A stretch of DNA of 21,472 nucleotides from an uncultured Clostridiaceae bacterium. Lineage in GTDB: Bacteria; Bacillota; Clostridia; Lachnospirales; Lachnospiraceae. The notes under the pieces were generated by a model that was given only the letters and a program-made list of their open reading frames with translations, did no database searches and was not told the DNA's origin. Positions 1 to 7,640 of the stretch are shown here, one piece after another. Positions within the stretch are counted from its first letter, which is position 1, and the number at the start of each line of letters is the position of its first letter. Where the stretch lies: contig CABSIM010000043.1 in NCBI GenBank assembly GCA_902477765.1, forward strand, positions 1-21,472, written 5' to 3'. Position numbers and translations under genes: made by a program.

Positions 1-1
1 A

Positions 2-580
2 GTCAACATGGATGCCACGGTCCATGACATTCTCCGCAAGCCGGCGGCAGATCTGGAGAAACTGGCGGCAGCCGGGATAAAAACTCTGTATCTGGGGATT
101 GAATGCGGTCTGGACGATGTGCTTGCACGGATGAACAAGGGGCAGACCATGGCACAGGCCGGAGAGGCCGTTGAAAAACTCCATCAGGCCGGGATGAGCT
201 ACGGCGCGCATATGATGACGGGAATCTGCGGAAAAGGGCGCGGCCTGGAAAACGCAGAGGCGCTGGCGGAGTTTTATAATCGTACCCGCCCGGACCGGAT
301 CGTCAATTTTTCCGTCTTTCTGCACCGGAGAGCACCTCTGTATCAGGATATTCTCTCGGGTGCGTTTGTCCCGGCAGATGAGCTTGAGAACCTGCGGGAA
401 GAAAAACGGCTTCTGGAACTTCTGGAAACCGACGTGCTTTCCTATGACGGGTTTCATGACTGCATTCTGTTCCGGGTGAGGGGAATCCTTCCCCGGGACC
501 GTGAAAAAATGCTCTGCAGGCTGGAAAAAATCATTCTGGAATATGAAAAGAAAGAGCCGGTTTTTCCCATCGTGGCATGA
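2..580 (+). CDS. Radical SAM family protein, C-terminal part (5' end outside window)
   Basis: This is the 3' part of a gene whose reading frame is open to the left edge, so the true start lies upstream. The visible ~192 residues look like the second half of a radical SAM barrel. A strand reading LYLGIECGLDD is followed by a helix with ARMNKGQT and by a YGAHMMTG strand, an arrangement typical of Elp3/HemN-like radical SAM proteins. The cluster-binding CxxxCxxC motif would be in the missing N-terminal part, so it cannot be checked. The C-terminal ~70 residues are charged and helical. The substrate cannot be told from this fragment. The gene is followed by a hairpin terminator at 609-650. An internal ATG at position 8 is probably just a methionine of the larger protein. 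Confidence 0.75.
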   Translation, partial: VNMDATVHDILRKPAADLEKLAAAGIKTLYLGIECGLDDVLARMNKGQTMAQAGEAVEKLHQAGMSYGAHMMTGICGKGRGLENAEALAEFYNRTRPDRIVNFSVFLHRRAPLYQDILSGAFVPADELENLREEKRLLELLETDVLSYDGFHDCILFRVRGILPRDREKMLCRLEKIILEYEKKEPVFPIVA

Positions 581-608
581 TGGATAACGGAATTTTCTGC
601 TGAGAAAG

Positions 609-650
609 AAAACAGCGGTGAGGCAGGAGATGCTGCCGGGCCGCTGTTTT
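609..650 (+). terminator. Rho-independent terminator after the radical SAM gene
   Basis: A 10-bp outer stem AAAACAGCGG/CCGCTGTTTT encloses a second 5-bp stem (GGCAG at 622-626 with CTGCC at 633-637). The right arm ends in TTTT. It lies 28 bases after the stop codon. Confidence 0.6.
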
Positions 651-876
651 CGCGTCTGTTTATGACAGGACAGATATTGGAATATGCCGGCTTTTGCGGG
701 CAGACAGCGGAGAACGGGAGATTCTGGACGTCCGGTCCTGCGGACGGAAGTCAGAGGGTTCACAGATTCCATACAGAGAGATGGTTTCTGTTTTCCCGGA
801 TAATTCCGGAAAGGATGTAGTATTTCCTGCGGAAACCGTAGTATATAAGTGAAAACGGAAAGGAGGCGGTGGGGCG

Positions 877-1434
877 ATGGACGACGGGAAAATCATAGAG
901 CTGTTTTTTAAGCGGTCCGAGCAGGGCATACGGGAGCTGGACAGTAAATATGGAAAAATGTGCCATCATCTTTCGTATAACATTGTAAACAACAGGCAGG
1001 ATGCAGAAGAATGTGTCAATGATGCTTATCTGGGGACGTGGAATACAATTCCTCCGGCGAAGCCGGATCCCCTGGCATCCTACGTCCTGAAAATTGTCCG
1101 GAATCTTTCACTGAAGTGCTACTACAGAAATTCGGCGGCAAAACGAAACAGTACATATACGGCTGCCATGGAGGAAATCGAATCCTGCATCGCGGTCCCG
1201 GATACGGCAGAAACCGAAATGGAAGCAAGAGAACTGGCCCGGGTCATTGAGGCATTTCTGGATACACTTACGGCCGAGAACAGAGTCATTTTCATGCGGC
1301 GCTACTGGTTTGCCGACAGCTGCAGAGACATAGCCGGGCTGACAGGGCTTACGGAGAAAAATATTTCTGTACGTCTGACCCGTATCCGGCAGAAAATGAA
1401 AGAATATTTATCGGAAAGGGGGATTGTAATATGA
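877..1434 (+). CDS. ECF-type RNA polymerase sigma factor (sigma-70 family)
   Basis: This 185-residue protein directs RNA polymerase to a small set of promoters. Region 2 spans about residues 10-85; NNRQDAEECVNDAYLGTW is the typical core-binding and -10 recognition helix. Region 4, a helix-turn-helix, spans about 120-180 and includes LTAENRVIFMRRYW and the recognition stretch TEKNISVRLTRIRQK. Regions 1 and 3 are absent, as expected for an ECF factor. The ATG follows AAAGGAGG at 860-867. The stop overlaps the next gene by 4 bp (ATGA), which suggests translational coupling to its likely anti-sigma partner. The 296-base upstream region carries two near-copies of a CGGAAA..GTAGTAT motif (807-823 and 830-845), but I see no clear ECF promoter. 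The stimulus it responds to is unknown. Confidence 0.88.
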   Translation: MDDGKIIELFFKRSEQGIRELDSKYGKMCHHLSYNIVNNRQDAEECVNDAYLGTWNTIPPAKPDPLASYVLKIVRNLSLKCYYRNSAAKRNSTYTAAMEEIESCIAVPDTAETEMEARELARVIEAFLDTLTAENRVIFMRRYWFADSCRDIAGLTGLTEKNISVRLTRIRQKMKEYLSERGIVI

Positions 1435-2009
1435 GTCCGGAAAAATTTTCAGAAGCGATGAATGAACTGGCCCCCGGATATGTGGAGGAAGCCGTTCAGT
1501 ACAGGAAAAGAAAAAAAGGAGGGAAATCCGTCTGGGCAAAGCGGGGAGTCATGGCAGCCTGCCTGTGTGTGCTGGCAGCAGGGGGACTCATGCTGAAACA
1601 GAACCGTTTCCATGCCGTCCCGTCTCCGGACCCGGTACAGGTATCAAATCCAATCCTGACGGTGGGGTCTGTGGATGAAATGGAGGAGTATCTGGATTTT
1701 AAAGTGCCTGTTCTGGATAAGGAAATTGAGTCCTGCTCGGTTCTGGTGGAGGGCGGTTATCCCGGCATGGGGCAGATTAACTATAAAGACGGATCAGAGT
1801 TCCGCATAAAATACGGAAGCGGGGATATCAGCGGGATCTATGGCGGCACGCTGGTGGAAACAGAAGTTATTGAGGGGACAGAAATCGGATATTACAGATA
1901 TGAGGATACTGCCTACGCCATCTGGGAATGCGGCGGATTTACTTTCAGCTATGCATATACCGGCGACTGCAGCGCAGATGTGGAAAGCATAATTCAGCAG
2001 ATCAGGTAA
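1431..2009 (+). CDS. Membrane-anchored protein, probable anti-sigma partner of the ECF factor
   Basis: This 192-residue protein starts inside the sigma gene's stop (4-bp overlap). It has a short cytosolic N-terminus (about residues 1-37, rich in Lys/Arg just before the membrane), one membrane segment at about 38-56, and an extracytoplasmic domain of about 135 residues that looks beta-rich and resembles DUF4367-type domains. This topology, plus position directly after an ECF sigma gene, is that of an anti-sigma factor. However, the N-terminus lacks a clear zinc-binding HxxxCxxC motif, so the anti-sigma role is inferred from context. A terminator at 2025-2066 ends the two-gene operon. Confidence 0.75.
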   Translation: MSPEKFSEAMNELAPGYVEEAVQYRKRKKGGKSVWAKRGVMAACLCVLAAGGLMLKQNRFHAVPSPDPVQVSNPILTVGSVDEMEEYLDFKVPVLDKEIESCSVLVEGGYPGMGQINYKDGSEFRIKYGSGDISGIYGGTLVETEVIEGTEIGYYRYEDTAYAIWECGGFTFSYAYTGDCSADVESIIQQIR

Positions 2010-2024
2010 AAGAGAACAGGAGGA

Positions 2025-2066
2025 AAAAAGTCTGCACTGCAGCGGCCGGCGCGGTGCAGGCTTTTT
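2025..2066 (+). terminator. Terminator of the sigma/anti-sigma operon
   Basis: An imperfect stem (2029-2037 with 2054-2062, one T-G pair) is extended by A/T pairs at 2025-2028 and 2063-2066, with a GC-rich loop and a run of five T. It lies 15 bases after the stop codon. Confidence 0.75.
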
Positions 2067-2117
2067 CTGCGGGAAGTGTTATCATATGGAGAGACCCGGA
2101 GAAAGTTCCGGGACAGC

Positions 2118-2155
2118 AAAAAAAGTCTTCAGAATGAAAACATTCTGAAGACTTT
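2118..2155 (-). terminator. Terminator of tRNA-Pro
   Basis: A perfect stem of about 15 bp (2122-2136 with 2141-2155) has a 4-base loop. Read on the minus strand, it ends in a run of seven T (2124 down to 2118), 12 bases after the tRNA 3' end. The plus-strand side lacks a T run, so it serves the tRNA. Confidence 0.85.
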
Positions 2156-2166
2156 CTGTAAGAAGT

Positions 2167-2239
2167 CGGGGCAACAGGATTTGAACCTGCGACCTCTCGG
2201 CCCCCAGCCGAGCGCGCTACCAAGCTACGCCATACCCCG
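2167..2239 (-). tRNA. tRNA-Pro (anticodon GGG)
   Basis: On the minus strand this folds as a full 73-base cloverleaf: acceptor CGGGGTA/TGCCCCG, a D arm, an anticodon arm CTCGG-CTGGGGG-CCGAG with GGG at positions 34-36, a five-base variable loop, and a T arm with GGTTCAAATCC. The 3' CCA is not encoded; the following bases are ACT. It is a single-gene unit with its own promoter and terminator. GGG reads CCC and CCU proline codons. Confidence 0.95.
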
Positions 2240-2250
2240 CAACGAAGATT

Positions 2251-2278
2251 ATTATAACAGATTTTTGAAAAAAATCAA
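2251..2278 (-). promoter_or_regulatory. Promoter of tRNA-Pro
   Basis: On the minus strand TTGATT (2278-2273) and TATAAT (2256-2251) are separated by 16 bases. The -10 box ends 11 bases before the mature tRNA 5' end. Confidence 0.75.
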
Positions 2279-2285
2279 TGGGAAG

Positions 2286-2314
2286 TTGAAAAAAATATAT
2301 AAATAAGGTATTAT
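2286..2314 (+). promoter_or_regulatory. Promoter of the DUF3783/aldo-keto reductase genes
   Basis: TTGAAA (2286-2291) and TATTAT (2309-2314) are separated by exactly 17 bases, 37 bases before the start codon. It is divergent from the tRNA promoter. Confidence 0.7.
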
Positions 2315-2351
2315 GAAAGGGAACAAATGTTTATGAAAGGACCGGAAGGAA

Positions 2352-2744
2352 ATGAAAGAAACGGTTTTGCTGTATAATTTCAGGGATTCTGAGCGCCTGG
2401 GACAGGTGAAACGGGCCCTGCTTCCGCTGGGACTGCGTCTGAAGCTGGTAAAAAAGGAAGAGTATCTTCATCCGCTGGGCTATCTTGCAGGGGAAAAAGA
2501 TATGGAACCGGCATCCGAAGTCTATGAAGGGGAAGAGTTCGAAAAGGAAATGATGGTAATGGCAGGCCTTTCTTCCTCCAGAGTGGATGCGGTCATTCTG
2601 AGCCTGAGGAAGGCCGGAGCCGGCCGGATCGATTATAAGGCGGTTCTGACGCCCACCAACCGGACATGGGATTCAGTCAGGCTGTATGGGGAAATAAGCA
2701 GGGAACATGCCGCCATGAGCGGAGCAAAAATCAACCAGAAGTAA
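2352..2744 (+). CDS. DUF3783 domain-containing protein
   Basis: This 130-residue soluble protein starts with a beta strand (ETVLLYNF) and a helix of the form RLGQVKRALLPLG. It ends with a segment (YKAVLTPTNRTW followed by LYGEISREHAAM) that I recognise from the DUF3783 family, small cytosolic proteins of clostridia. No function is established for the family, and I see no catalytic motif. The purine-rich sequence upstream of the ATG holds two possible Shine-Dalgarno stretches, neither ideally spaced. Only 18 bases separate it from the aldo/keto reductase, with no terminator, so the two are probably co-transcribed. Confidence 0.8.
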   Translation: MKETVLLYNFRDSERLGQVKRALLPLGLRLKLVKKEEYLHPLGYLAGEKDMEPASEVYEGEEFEKEMMVMAGLSSSRVDAVILSLRKAGAGRIDYKAVLTPTNRTWDSVRLYGEISREHAAMSGAKINQK

Positions 2745-2762
2745 GGAGAGGGAGGTACTTTT

Positions 2763-3875
2763 ATGGAGTACAGAAAATTCGGCAATACAGGGATCGAGGT
2801 ATCAGCACTGGGATTCGGATGCATGCGTCTTCCGATTCATGAGGACAAGACCATTGACGAGGAAACCGCCATTGCCATGATCCGCCATGCCATCGACAGC
2901 GGAGTCAACTATGTGGATACCGCATATCCGTATCATCAGGGAACCAGCGAACTGGTGGTGGGGAAGGCCCTGAAAGACGGATACAGAGAAAAAACATATC
3001 TTGCAGACAAAATGCCGGTATGGCTTCTGGAAACTGAGGAAGACTTTGACAAATATCTGGACGAGCAGCTGGGCAAACTGGGAACAGATCACATTGACTT
3101 TTATCTGCTCCATGCCCTGAGCCGTGAGCGGTTTGAGGAAAAAGTAAAGAAACTGAACCTGACGAAAAAACTGGAGGAAGCCAAAGCCAGCGGCAAAGTC
3201 CGTTATATCGGCTTTTCCTTCCATGATTCTCTGGATCTTTTCAAGGAAATCATCGACTATTATGACGGATGGGATTTCTGCCAGATTCAGTATAACTATA
3301 TCAATACCGATTATCAGGCAGGTACCGAGGGACTGAAATATGCGGCCTCCAAGGGGCTGGGCGTTGTGATCATGGAGCCGCTTCTGGGCGGCAAGCTGGC
3401 CAATCTTGCGCCCCATGTGGCAGAGGTATTCCCGGAGAACGGAAAATCCCAGGTGGAGTATGCTCTTGACTGGATCTGGGATCAGCCGGAGGTAAGCCTT
3501 CTGTTAAGCGGCATGAGCGCACCGGAGCAGGTGGAAGGAAACCTGGAGTATGCATCCCGCAGCCATGTGGGCATGGTAACGGAAGAAGAGAGAGCCCTGT
3601 ATGCAAAGGCAAAAGATATCTTCGACAAGATGGCTCTGGTGAACTGCACCAAATGTGCATACTGTATGCCCTGTCCTTTCGGACTCAACATTCCGGAACT
3701 GTTTGCTGCCTATAATATGACTGCCAGCCACGGCATGTCCAGGGCAAAGGAAGCTTACGGACTTCTGGAGAAAAAGGCGGATGCCTGCCGGGCCTGCCAT
3801 CACTGCGAGCAGGAATGTCCGCAGCATATAAAAATCAGTGAGATGATGCCGAAGGTTGCCAAAGCCTTTGAATAA
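2763..3875 (+). CDS. Aldo/keto reductase with C-terminal two-cluster ferredoxin-like domain
   Basis: This 370-residue protein has an NADPH-dependent (beta/alpha)8 aldo/keto reductase barrel at about residues 1-275. The usual tetrad is present: Asp52 and Tyr57 (in DTAYPYHQG), Lys83 and His117. The C-terminus carries CTKCAYCMPCP (Cys295, 298, 301, 304) and CRACHHCEQECP (Cys342, 345, 348, 352), spacing typical of two [4Fe-4S] clusters. Such AKR-ferredoxin proteins are common in anaerobes; their substrates are mostly unknown. The start follows GGGAGG. A hairpin at 3883-3905 follows the stop. A paralogue lies at 18191-19345, where the tetrad is not intact. Confidence 0.92.
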   Translation: MEYRKFGNTGIEVSALGFGCMRLPIHEDKTIDEETAIAMIRHAIDSGVNYVDTAYPYHQGTSELVVGKALKDGYREKTYLADKMPVWLLETEEDFDKYLDEQLGKLGTDHIDFYLLHALSRERFEEKVKKLNLTKKLEEAKASGKVRYIGFSFHDSLDLFKEIIDYYDGWDFCQIQYNYINTDYQAGTEGLKYAASKGLGVVIMEPLLGGKLANLAPHVAEVFPENGKSQVEYALDWIWDQPEVSLLLSGMSAPEQVEGNLEYASRSHVGMVTEEERALYAKAKDIFDKMALVNCTKCAYCMPCPFGLNIPELFAAYNMTASHGMSRAKEAYGLLEKKADACRACHHCEQECPQHIKISEMMPKVAKAFE

Positions 3876-3882
3876 ACCAATG

Positions 3883-3905
3883 CTGCCTGCCGTTCCGGCA
3901 GGCAG
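3883..3905 (+). terminator. Probable terminator after the aldo/keto reductase
   Basis: A perfect 10-bp GC-rich stem (3883-3892 with 3896-3905) has a 3-base loop. It is followed by T-rich but broken sequence rather than a clean T run, so it may only attenuate read-through into the next gene. Confidence 0.45.
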
Positions 3906-3943
3906 TGTCATATTGCTTCTTGAGTAAGAAAAGGAGGAAGCTT

Positions 3944-5455
3944 ATGCTGGAAAACACCGATTTTTCCCTTACGATGGATAAGAAAACATATAAAACACTC
4001 CGGGAAGAAACCGGCGTCCGTCTGGGACTGCTCCAGAGGCAGTGCAAAGAAGCCGGAATTCCCGTTCTGATCACGTTTGACGGTTTCGATGCGGCGGGAA
4101 AGGGATTTCAGATCAACCGGCTGATCCAGCCTCTGGATCCCAGAGGCTTTGATGTCTATACCGGGGACAAGGACACGGAAGAGGAATGCATGCGTCCGTT
4201 TTTATGGAGATTCTGGACCAAAAGCCCGGCGGCCGGCAGAATTGTGATTTTCGACACCAGCTGGTACCGGAAAGTGCAGATGGACCGGTTTGATAAAAAA
4301 ACCGGCAAGGATGAGATGGAGCCCGCTCTTTCGGATATTCTGGCATTTGAAAAGCAGCTGACGGACGGAGGCATCGTGCTGATCAAGCTGTTTCTTGATA
4401 TTTCTGAAAAGGAGCAGAAACACCGTTTTGAAAAACTGACAGACTGTGAGGAGACATCGTGGAGGGTGACAAAAGAAGACTGGAAACGGAATGAGCATTA
4501 TGAAAAGTACAGAAAGCTCAACGACAGAATTCTGGAAAGCACCCATACACCCTATGCACCATGGACAGTCATAGAGGCGGAAGACAGAAACCATGCGGCC
4601 ATAAAAATCATGACCACCGTGGCAGACCGCCTGGAAGCAGCGCTGAAAGAGAAAAAGGAAGGCAGACCGCCGGAAATTTTCGAAGGGCCGCTGCCTCCGG
4701 ACAAGTATAAAAAAGGCATTCTCTCAAAAGTGGATCTGAAGAAGAATCTGCCTGAAGAGGAATACCGGAAAAAGCTGGATAAACTCCAGAAAAAGCTGGA
4801 AATCCTCCACAGCGAGCTGTACCGGCTGCGGATTCCGGTGGTTCTTGGATTTGAGGGATGGGATGCCGCAGGAAAAGGCGGGGCCATCCGCCGGCTCACC
4901 AGTCATCTGGATCCCAGAGGCTATAAGGTGTGTCCTACCGCGTCACCCAATGACATTGAACGGGTTCATCACTATCTGTGGCGGTTCTGGAACAATATGC
5001 CCAAAGCCGGCCATATTGCGATTTTTGACAGAACCTGGTACGGCCGTGTCATGGTGGAACGGATTGAAGGATTCTGTACGGAAGAGGAGTGGCACAGAGC
5101 ATACCGGGAAATCAACGACATGGAAAAGCATATGGCCAATTCCGGCGCCGTAATCCTGAAATTCTGGCTTCATATCGATAAGGATGAGCAGGAACGCCGG
5201 TTCAATGACCGCATGAAAAATCCGGAGAAGCAGTGGAAGATCACCGATGAAGACTGGCGCAACCGGGAAAAATGGGACCAGTATGAAGAAGCGGTCAATG
5301 AGATGCTGGAGAAGACTTCAACGGACTATGCGCCCTGGATTGTGGTAGAGGGAAATTCCAAATACTATGCCAGGGTAAAGGTTCTGGAAACCGTGGTAAA
5401 AGCTCTGGAAAAGAAAATAAAAGAAGTGGAAAAAGACAAGAAAAAACATGAATAA
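3944..5455 (+). CDS. pap: Polyphosphate:AMP phosphotransferase (two-domain PPK2, class II)
   Basis: This 503-residue protein transfers phosphate from polyphosphate to AMP, making ADP in the cytosol. It consists of two tandem PPK2 domains. The first has a Walker A GFDAAGKG at about residues 47-54. The second has GWDAAGKGG at about 305-313 and the canonical lid/Walker B stretch FDRTWYGRVMVERIEGF at about 361-377. The matching stretch in the first domain is divergent (FDTSWYRKVQMDRF). This fits class II PPK2 enzymes, where the C-terminal half is the active one; that activity here is inferred. The start at 3944 is preferred over the upstream ATG at 3905 because AAGGAGG lies just before it and 3905 falls in the hairpin. 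The end overlaps the next gene by 8 bp. Confidence 0.92.
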   Translation: MLENTDFSLTMDKKTYKTLREETGVRLGLLQRQCKEAGIPVLITFDGFDAAGKGFQINRLIQPLDPRGFDVYTGDKDTEEECMRPFLWRFWTKSPAAGRIVIFDTSWYRKVQMDRFDKKTGKDEMEPALSDILAFEKQLTDGGIVLIKLFLDISEKEQKHRFEKLTDCEETSWRVTKEDWKRNEHYEKYRKLNDRILESTHTPYAPWTVIEAEDRNHAAIKIMTTVADRLEAALKEKKEGRPPEIFEGPLPPDKYKKGILSKVDLKKNLPEEEYRKKLDKLQKKLEILHSELYRLRIPVVLGFEGWDAAGKGGAIRRLTSHLDPRGYKVCPTASPNDIERVHHYLWRFWNNMPKAGHIAIFDRTWYGRVMVERIEGFCTEEEWHRAYREINDMEKHMANSGAVILKFWLHIDKDEQERRFNDRMKNPEKQWKITDEDWRNREKWDQYEEAVNEMLEKTSTDYAPWIVVEGNSKYYARVKVLETVVKALEKKIKEVEKDKKKHE

Positions 5456-6677
5456 GATCATTATCATCGGAGGCGGCGCAGCCGGAATGGCGGCCGCCCT
5501 CGGCGTTCTTCAGTGCGGCCACAGAGCCGTCCTTTATGAGAAAAACGAAAAACTGGGGAAAAAAATTTATATCACCGGAAAAGGCAGATGCAACGTGACC
5601 AATGCCTGTGAGACAGAAGAACTGTTTTCCCATATGGTGACCAACGGGAAATTTCTGTACAGTGCCATATATGGATTTACCAATTTTGACATGATGGATC
5701 TTCTGGAGTCCTGCGGCTGTCCCCTGAAAACAGAGCGGGGAGGACGTGTGTTCCCGGTTTCCGACAAATCTTCGGATGTGATTGCGGCTCTGAGAAGAAA
5801 GCTGGAGCAGGAGGGAGCGGAGATTCACCTCAATGAGCCGGTGGAGCAGCTTTTCTTTGAGGAAGGAAAGGTGGCGGGAGTCATCCTGAAACATCACCGG
5901 GAACCGGTGCGGGCAGATGCCGTGATCGTGGCCACGGGAGGACTTTCCTATCCGTCCACGGGTTCCACCGGAGACGGGTACCGGTTTGCAGAGTCCGCAG
6001 GTCATACAGTCACACCGCTGTCCCCGGCGCTGGTGCCCTTTGTCTGTGAAGAACAGGATGTCCGGGAACTTCAGGGACTTTCGCTGCGCAACATTGAGGT
6101 GACCATGCATGACGGGAAAAAGATCCTCTGGAAAGAGTTCGGGGAAATGCTGTTTACCCATTTCGGAGTCAGCGGCCCCGTGGTGCTGAGTGCCAGCAGC
6201 TATGCGGCAAAGGCCCTGAAAAAGCATCCCCTGGCCCTGGATATTGACCTGAAGCCGGCCCTTTCCCAAGAACAGCTGGACGCCAGAATCCTGCGGGATT
6301 TCGAAGAAGCAAAAAACCGCCAGTTTAAGAATGCTCTGTCCGGTCTCTATCCTGCCAAACTGATTCCGGTCATGGTGGCCAGAAGCGGCATTGATCCGGA
6401 TAAAAAAGTCAATGAAGTCACAGCCGCAGAACGGCGGCGCCTGCTGGAGCTGACCAAGGCATTCCGGGTCACACTGACAGGTCTCAGAGGCTTCAACGAG
6501 GCCATTATCACCCAGGGAGGCATCAGTGTCCGTGAGGTCAATCCCTCCACCATGGAGTCTAAAAAAGTCCCGGGGCTGTATTTTGCCGGCGAAGTGCTGG
6601 ATCTTGACGGCGTTACCGGCGGATTCAATCTCCAGATCGCCTGGTCCACGGGAATGCTGGCAGGGCGCAGCTGTTGA
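5448..6677 (+). CDS. BaiN/HI0933-family NAD(P)/FAD-dependent oxidoreductase
   Basis: This 409-residue flavoprotein has an N-terminal dinucleotide-binding motif IIIIGGGAAGMAAA (residues 4-17), the family signature TGKGRCNVTN (43-52), an inner VIVATGGLSYPSTG segment, and the C-terminal FAD-binding AGEVLDLDGVTGGFN. Length and order match the HI0933/YhiN family, one member of which (BaiN) has been linked to bile-acid 7-dehydroxylation in clostridia. Most members, probably including this one, have no assigned substrate. The start lies inside the end of pap (8-bp overlap, different frame), indicating translational coupling. No good terminator follows. The sequence turns AT-rich immediately after the stop. 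Confidence 0.9.
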   Translation: MNKIIIIGGGAAGMAAALGVLQCGHRAVLYEKNEKLGKKIYITGKGRCNVTNACETEELFSHMVTNGKFLYSAIYGFTNFDMMDLLESCGCPLKTERGGRVFPVSDKSSDVIAALRRKLEQEGAEIHLNEPVEQLFFEEGKVAGVILKHHREPVRADAVIVATGGLSYPSTGSTGDGYRFAESAGHTVTPLSPALVPFVCEEQDVRELQGLSLRNIEVTMHDGKKILWKEFGEMLFTHFGVSGPVVLSASSYAAKALKKHPLALDIDLKPALSQEQLDARILRDFEEAKNRQFKNALSGLYPAKLIPVMVARSGIDPDKKVNEVTAAERRRLLELTKAFRVTLTGLRGFNEAIITQGGISVREVNPSTMESKKVPGLYFAGEVLDLDGVTGGFNLQIAWSTGMLAGRSC

Positions 6678-6762
6678 GTAATAGTCTATTTTGAGACAAA
6701 GAGAGTATCCAAGGTAGAACGTGAATGTACCATTTTTTGGTGTTTCAGTATTTTTATTAATG

Positions 6763-6799
6763 TCGGTCAGCTCTGGGTATATGGTATGGGGCTGACCGA
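6763..6799. repeat. Inverted repeat at the edge of the AT-rich island
   Basis: Perfect 9-bp arms TCGGTCAGC (6763-6771) and GCTGACCGA (6791-6799) flank a 19-base loop. No T run follows, so it does not look like a terminator. It could be an operator or an RNA hairpin in the leader of the next gene. Confidence 0.4.
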
Positions 6800-6878
6800 T
6801 GCCATATGCAAATGAGAATATTGGTTAATTAGAGTACAATAAAATATCATAAGGTATTGATATAGGGAAGTGTAAAAA

Positions 6879-7217
6879 ATGCATTTTTTAGTTTGGGCAG
6901 TTATAATCAGTATGATAGTTGGAGTAGTTTTGGGATTATGCTGTGCTAAAAAGAATAATAAGAGGATTAGGCAATTACAGAGGTATTGGGATGTGAAAAT
7001 AGGAATGCCAGAAGATAAAATGCTAGATATTATGGGCACTGGGTATAGTCGGAGCCTATTGAAGAATAATTGTACAAAATATGAATGGAGAATTAATGCA
7101 TCAAGTTATAGCTCATCGTATGGGAGTATTCATGTGCGGAATTATTCCGGTGTAAGAAAAGTGACCATTTATACAAAAAATGGCCAAGTGGAAGAAATAA
7201 GGCCATACAACATATAA
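6879..7217 (+). CDS. Small membrane-anchored hypothetical protein in an AT-rich island
   Basis: This 112-residue protein begins with one hydrophobic segment (about residues 3-22) ending in CCAKKNNKR, so it is a membrane anchor or signal-anchor. The remaining ~85 residues run KIGMPEDKMLDIMG, a tyrosine- and serine-rich stretch, then KVTIYTKNGQVEEI. A helix ending in G, followed by strands closing with NGQV, is reminiscent of BamE/SmpA-like folds; this is a weak, fold-level guess. Codon use (ATA, AGG, TTA-type codons) and base composition are clearly more AT-rich than the neighbours, suggesting recent acquisition. I do not recognise the family. The start is preceded by AGGGAAG about 8 bases upstream. 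Confidence 0.6.
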   Translation: MHFLVWAVIISMIVGVVLGLCCAKKNNKRIRQLQRYWDVKIGMPEDKMLDIMGTGYSRSLLKNNCTKYEWRINASSYSSSYGSIHVRNYSGVRKVTIYTKNGQVEEIRPYNI

Positions 7218-7218
7218 C

Positions 7219-7311
7219 AAAAGACGCTGTGAATCTATTGACAGAAACCTTTATGACGGAAAGACCGGCACAGAGAGAATGCATCAATATCATACACAGC
7301 GTCTTTTTTTG
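7219..7311 (+). terminator. Terminator-like stem with an unusually long 64-base loop
   Basis: A 13-bp perfect stem (7219-7231 with 7296-7308), core GACGCTGTG/CACAGCGTC, ends in seven T (7305-7311). It begins 2 bases after the stop codon. The 64-base loop has no obvious internal hairpin of comparable strength. Confidence 0.6.
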
Positions 7312-7355
7312 CGAGGCGGTTCTGAACGTGTTTTCCGGAAGACGGAGGTGATAAA

Positions 7356-7577
7356 ATGAAAAACACGGGTGTATGTCCCAAATGCGGCGGAAGGGAAATT
7401 CTGCGAGTAAAGGGAAAGGCAGGGGCTTACGGAAGCGGAAACAATATACCGGTGGGATGGACGAATTTTTCAGCCGTACTGGTACACCGATATGTCTGCT
7501 GCGGCTGCGGTTATTCGGAAGAGTGGATCGACAGGAAAGACATTATGGCACTGAAAGCGAAATATGGAAAAGACTGA
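7356..7577 (+). CDS. Small zinc-ribbon protein
   Basis: This 73-residue protein has two CxxC pairs, Cys7/Cys10 (CPKCGG) and Cys48/Cys51 (CCGCGYSEEW), which form a zinc ribbon. Between them is a glycine-rich stretch and VGWTNFSAVLVHRYVC. Small clostridial proteins of this layout are common and have no assigned role. The ATG follows GGAGGTG at 7344-7350. A longer reading frame overlapping it from 7373 is a shadow; the Cys pairs and the Shine-Dalgarno support this frame. Confidence 0.75.
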   Translation: MKNTGVCPKCGGREILRVKGKAGAYGSGNNIPVGWTNFSAVLVHRYVCCGCGYSEEWIDRKDIMALKAKYGKD

Positions 7578-7640
7578 AAAATGCAGAAATGCAGGTGAAT
7601 TTACGACAGAAAAACAATGGAAAAAGAAATAAGGGTACAG

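Noticed and set aside
831..860. Classical ECF autoregulated promoter (GGAAAC-type -35)
   Set aside because: GGAAAC is present at 831-836, but no CGT-type -10 lies 16-17 bases downstream, and that position would collide with the ribosome binding site.
5295..6269. 324-codon open frame on the minus strand
   Set aside because: It lies antisense to pap and the BaiN-like gene, both with clear motifs and Shine-Dalgarno sites. The product is rich in His, Cys and Phe as expected for a shadow frame.
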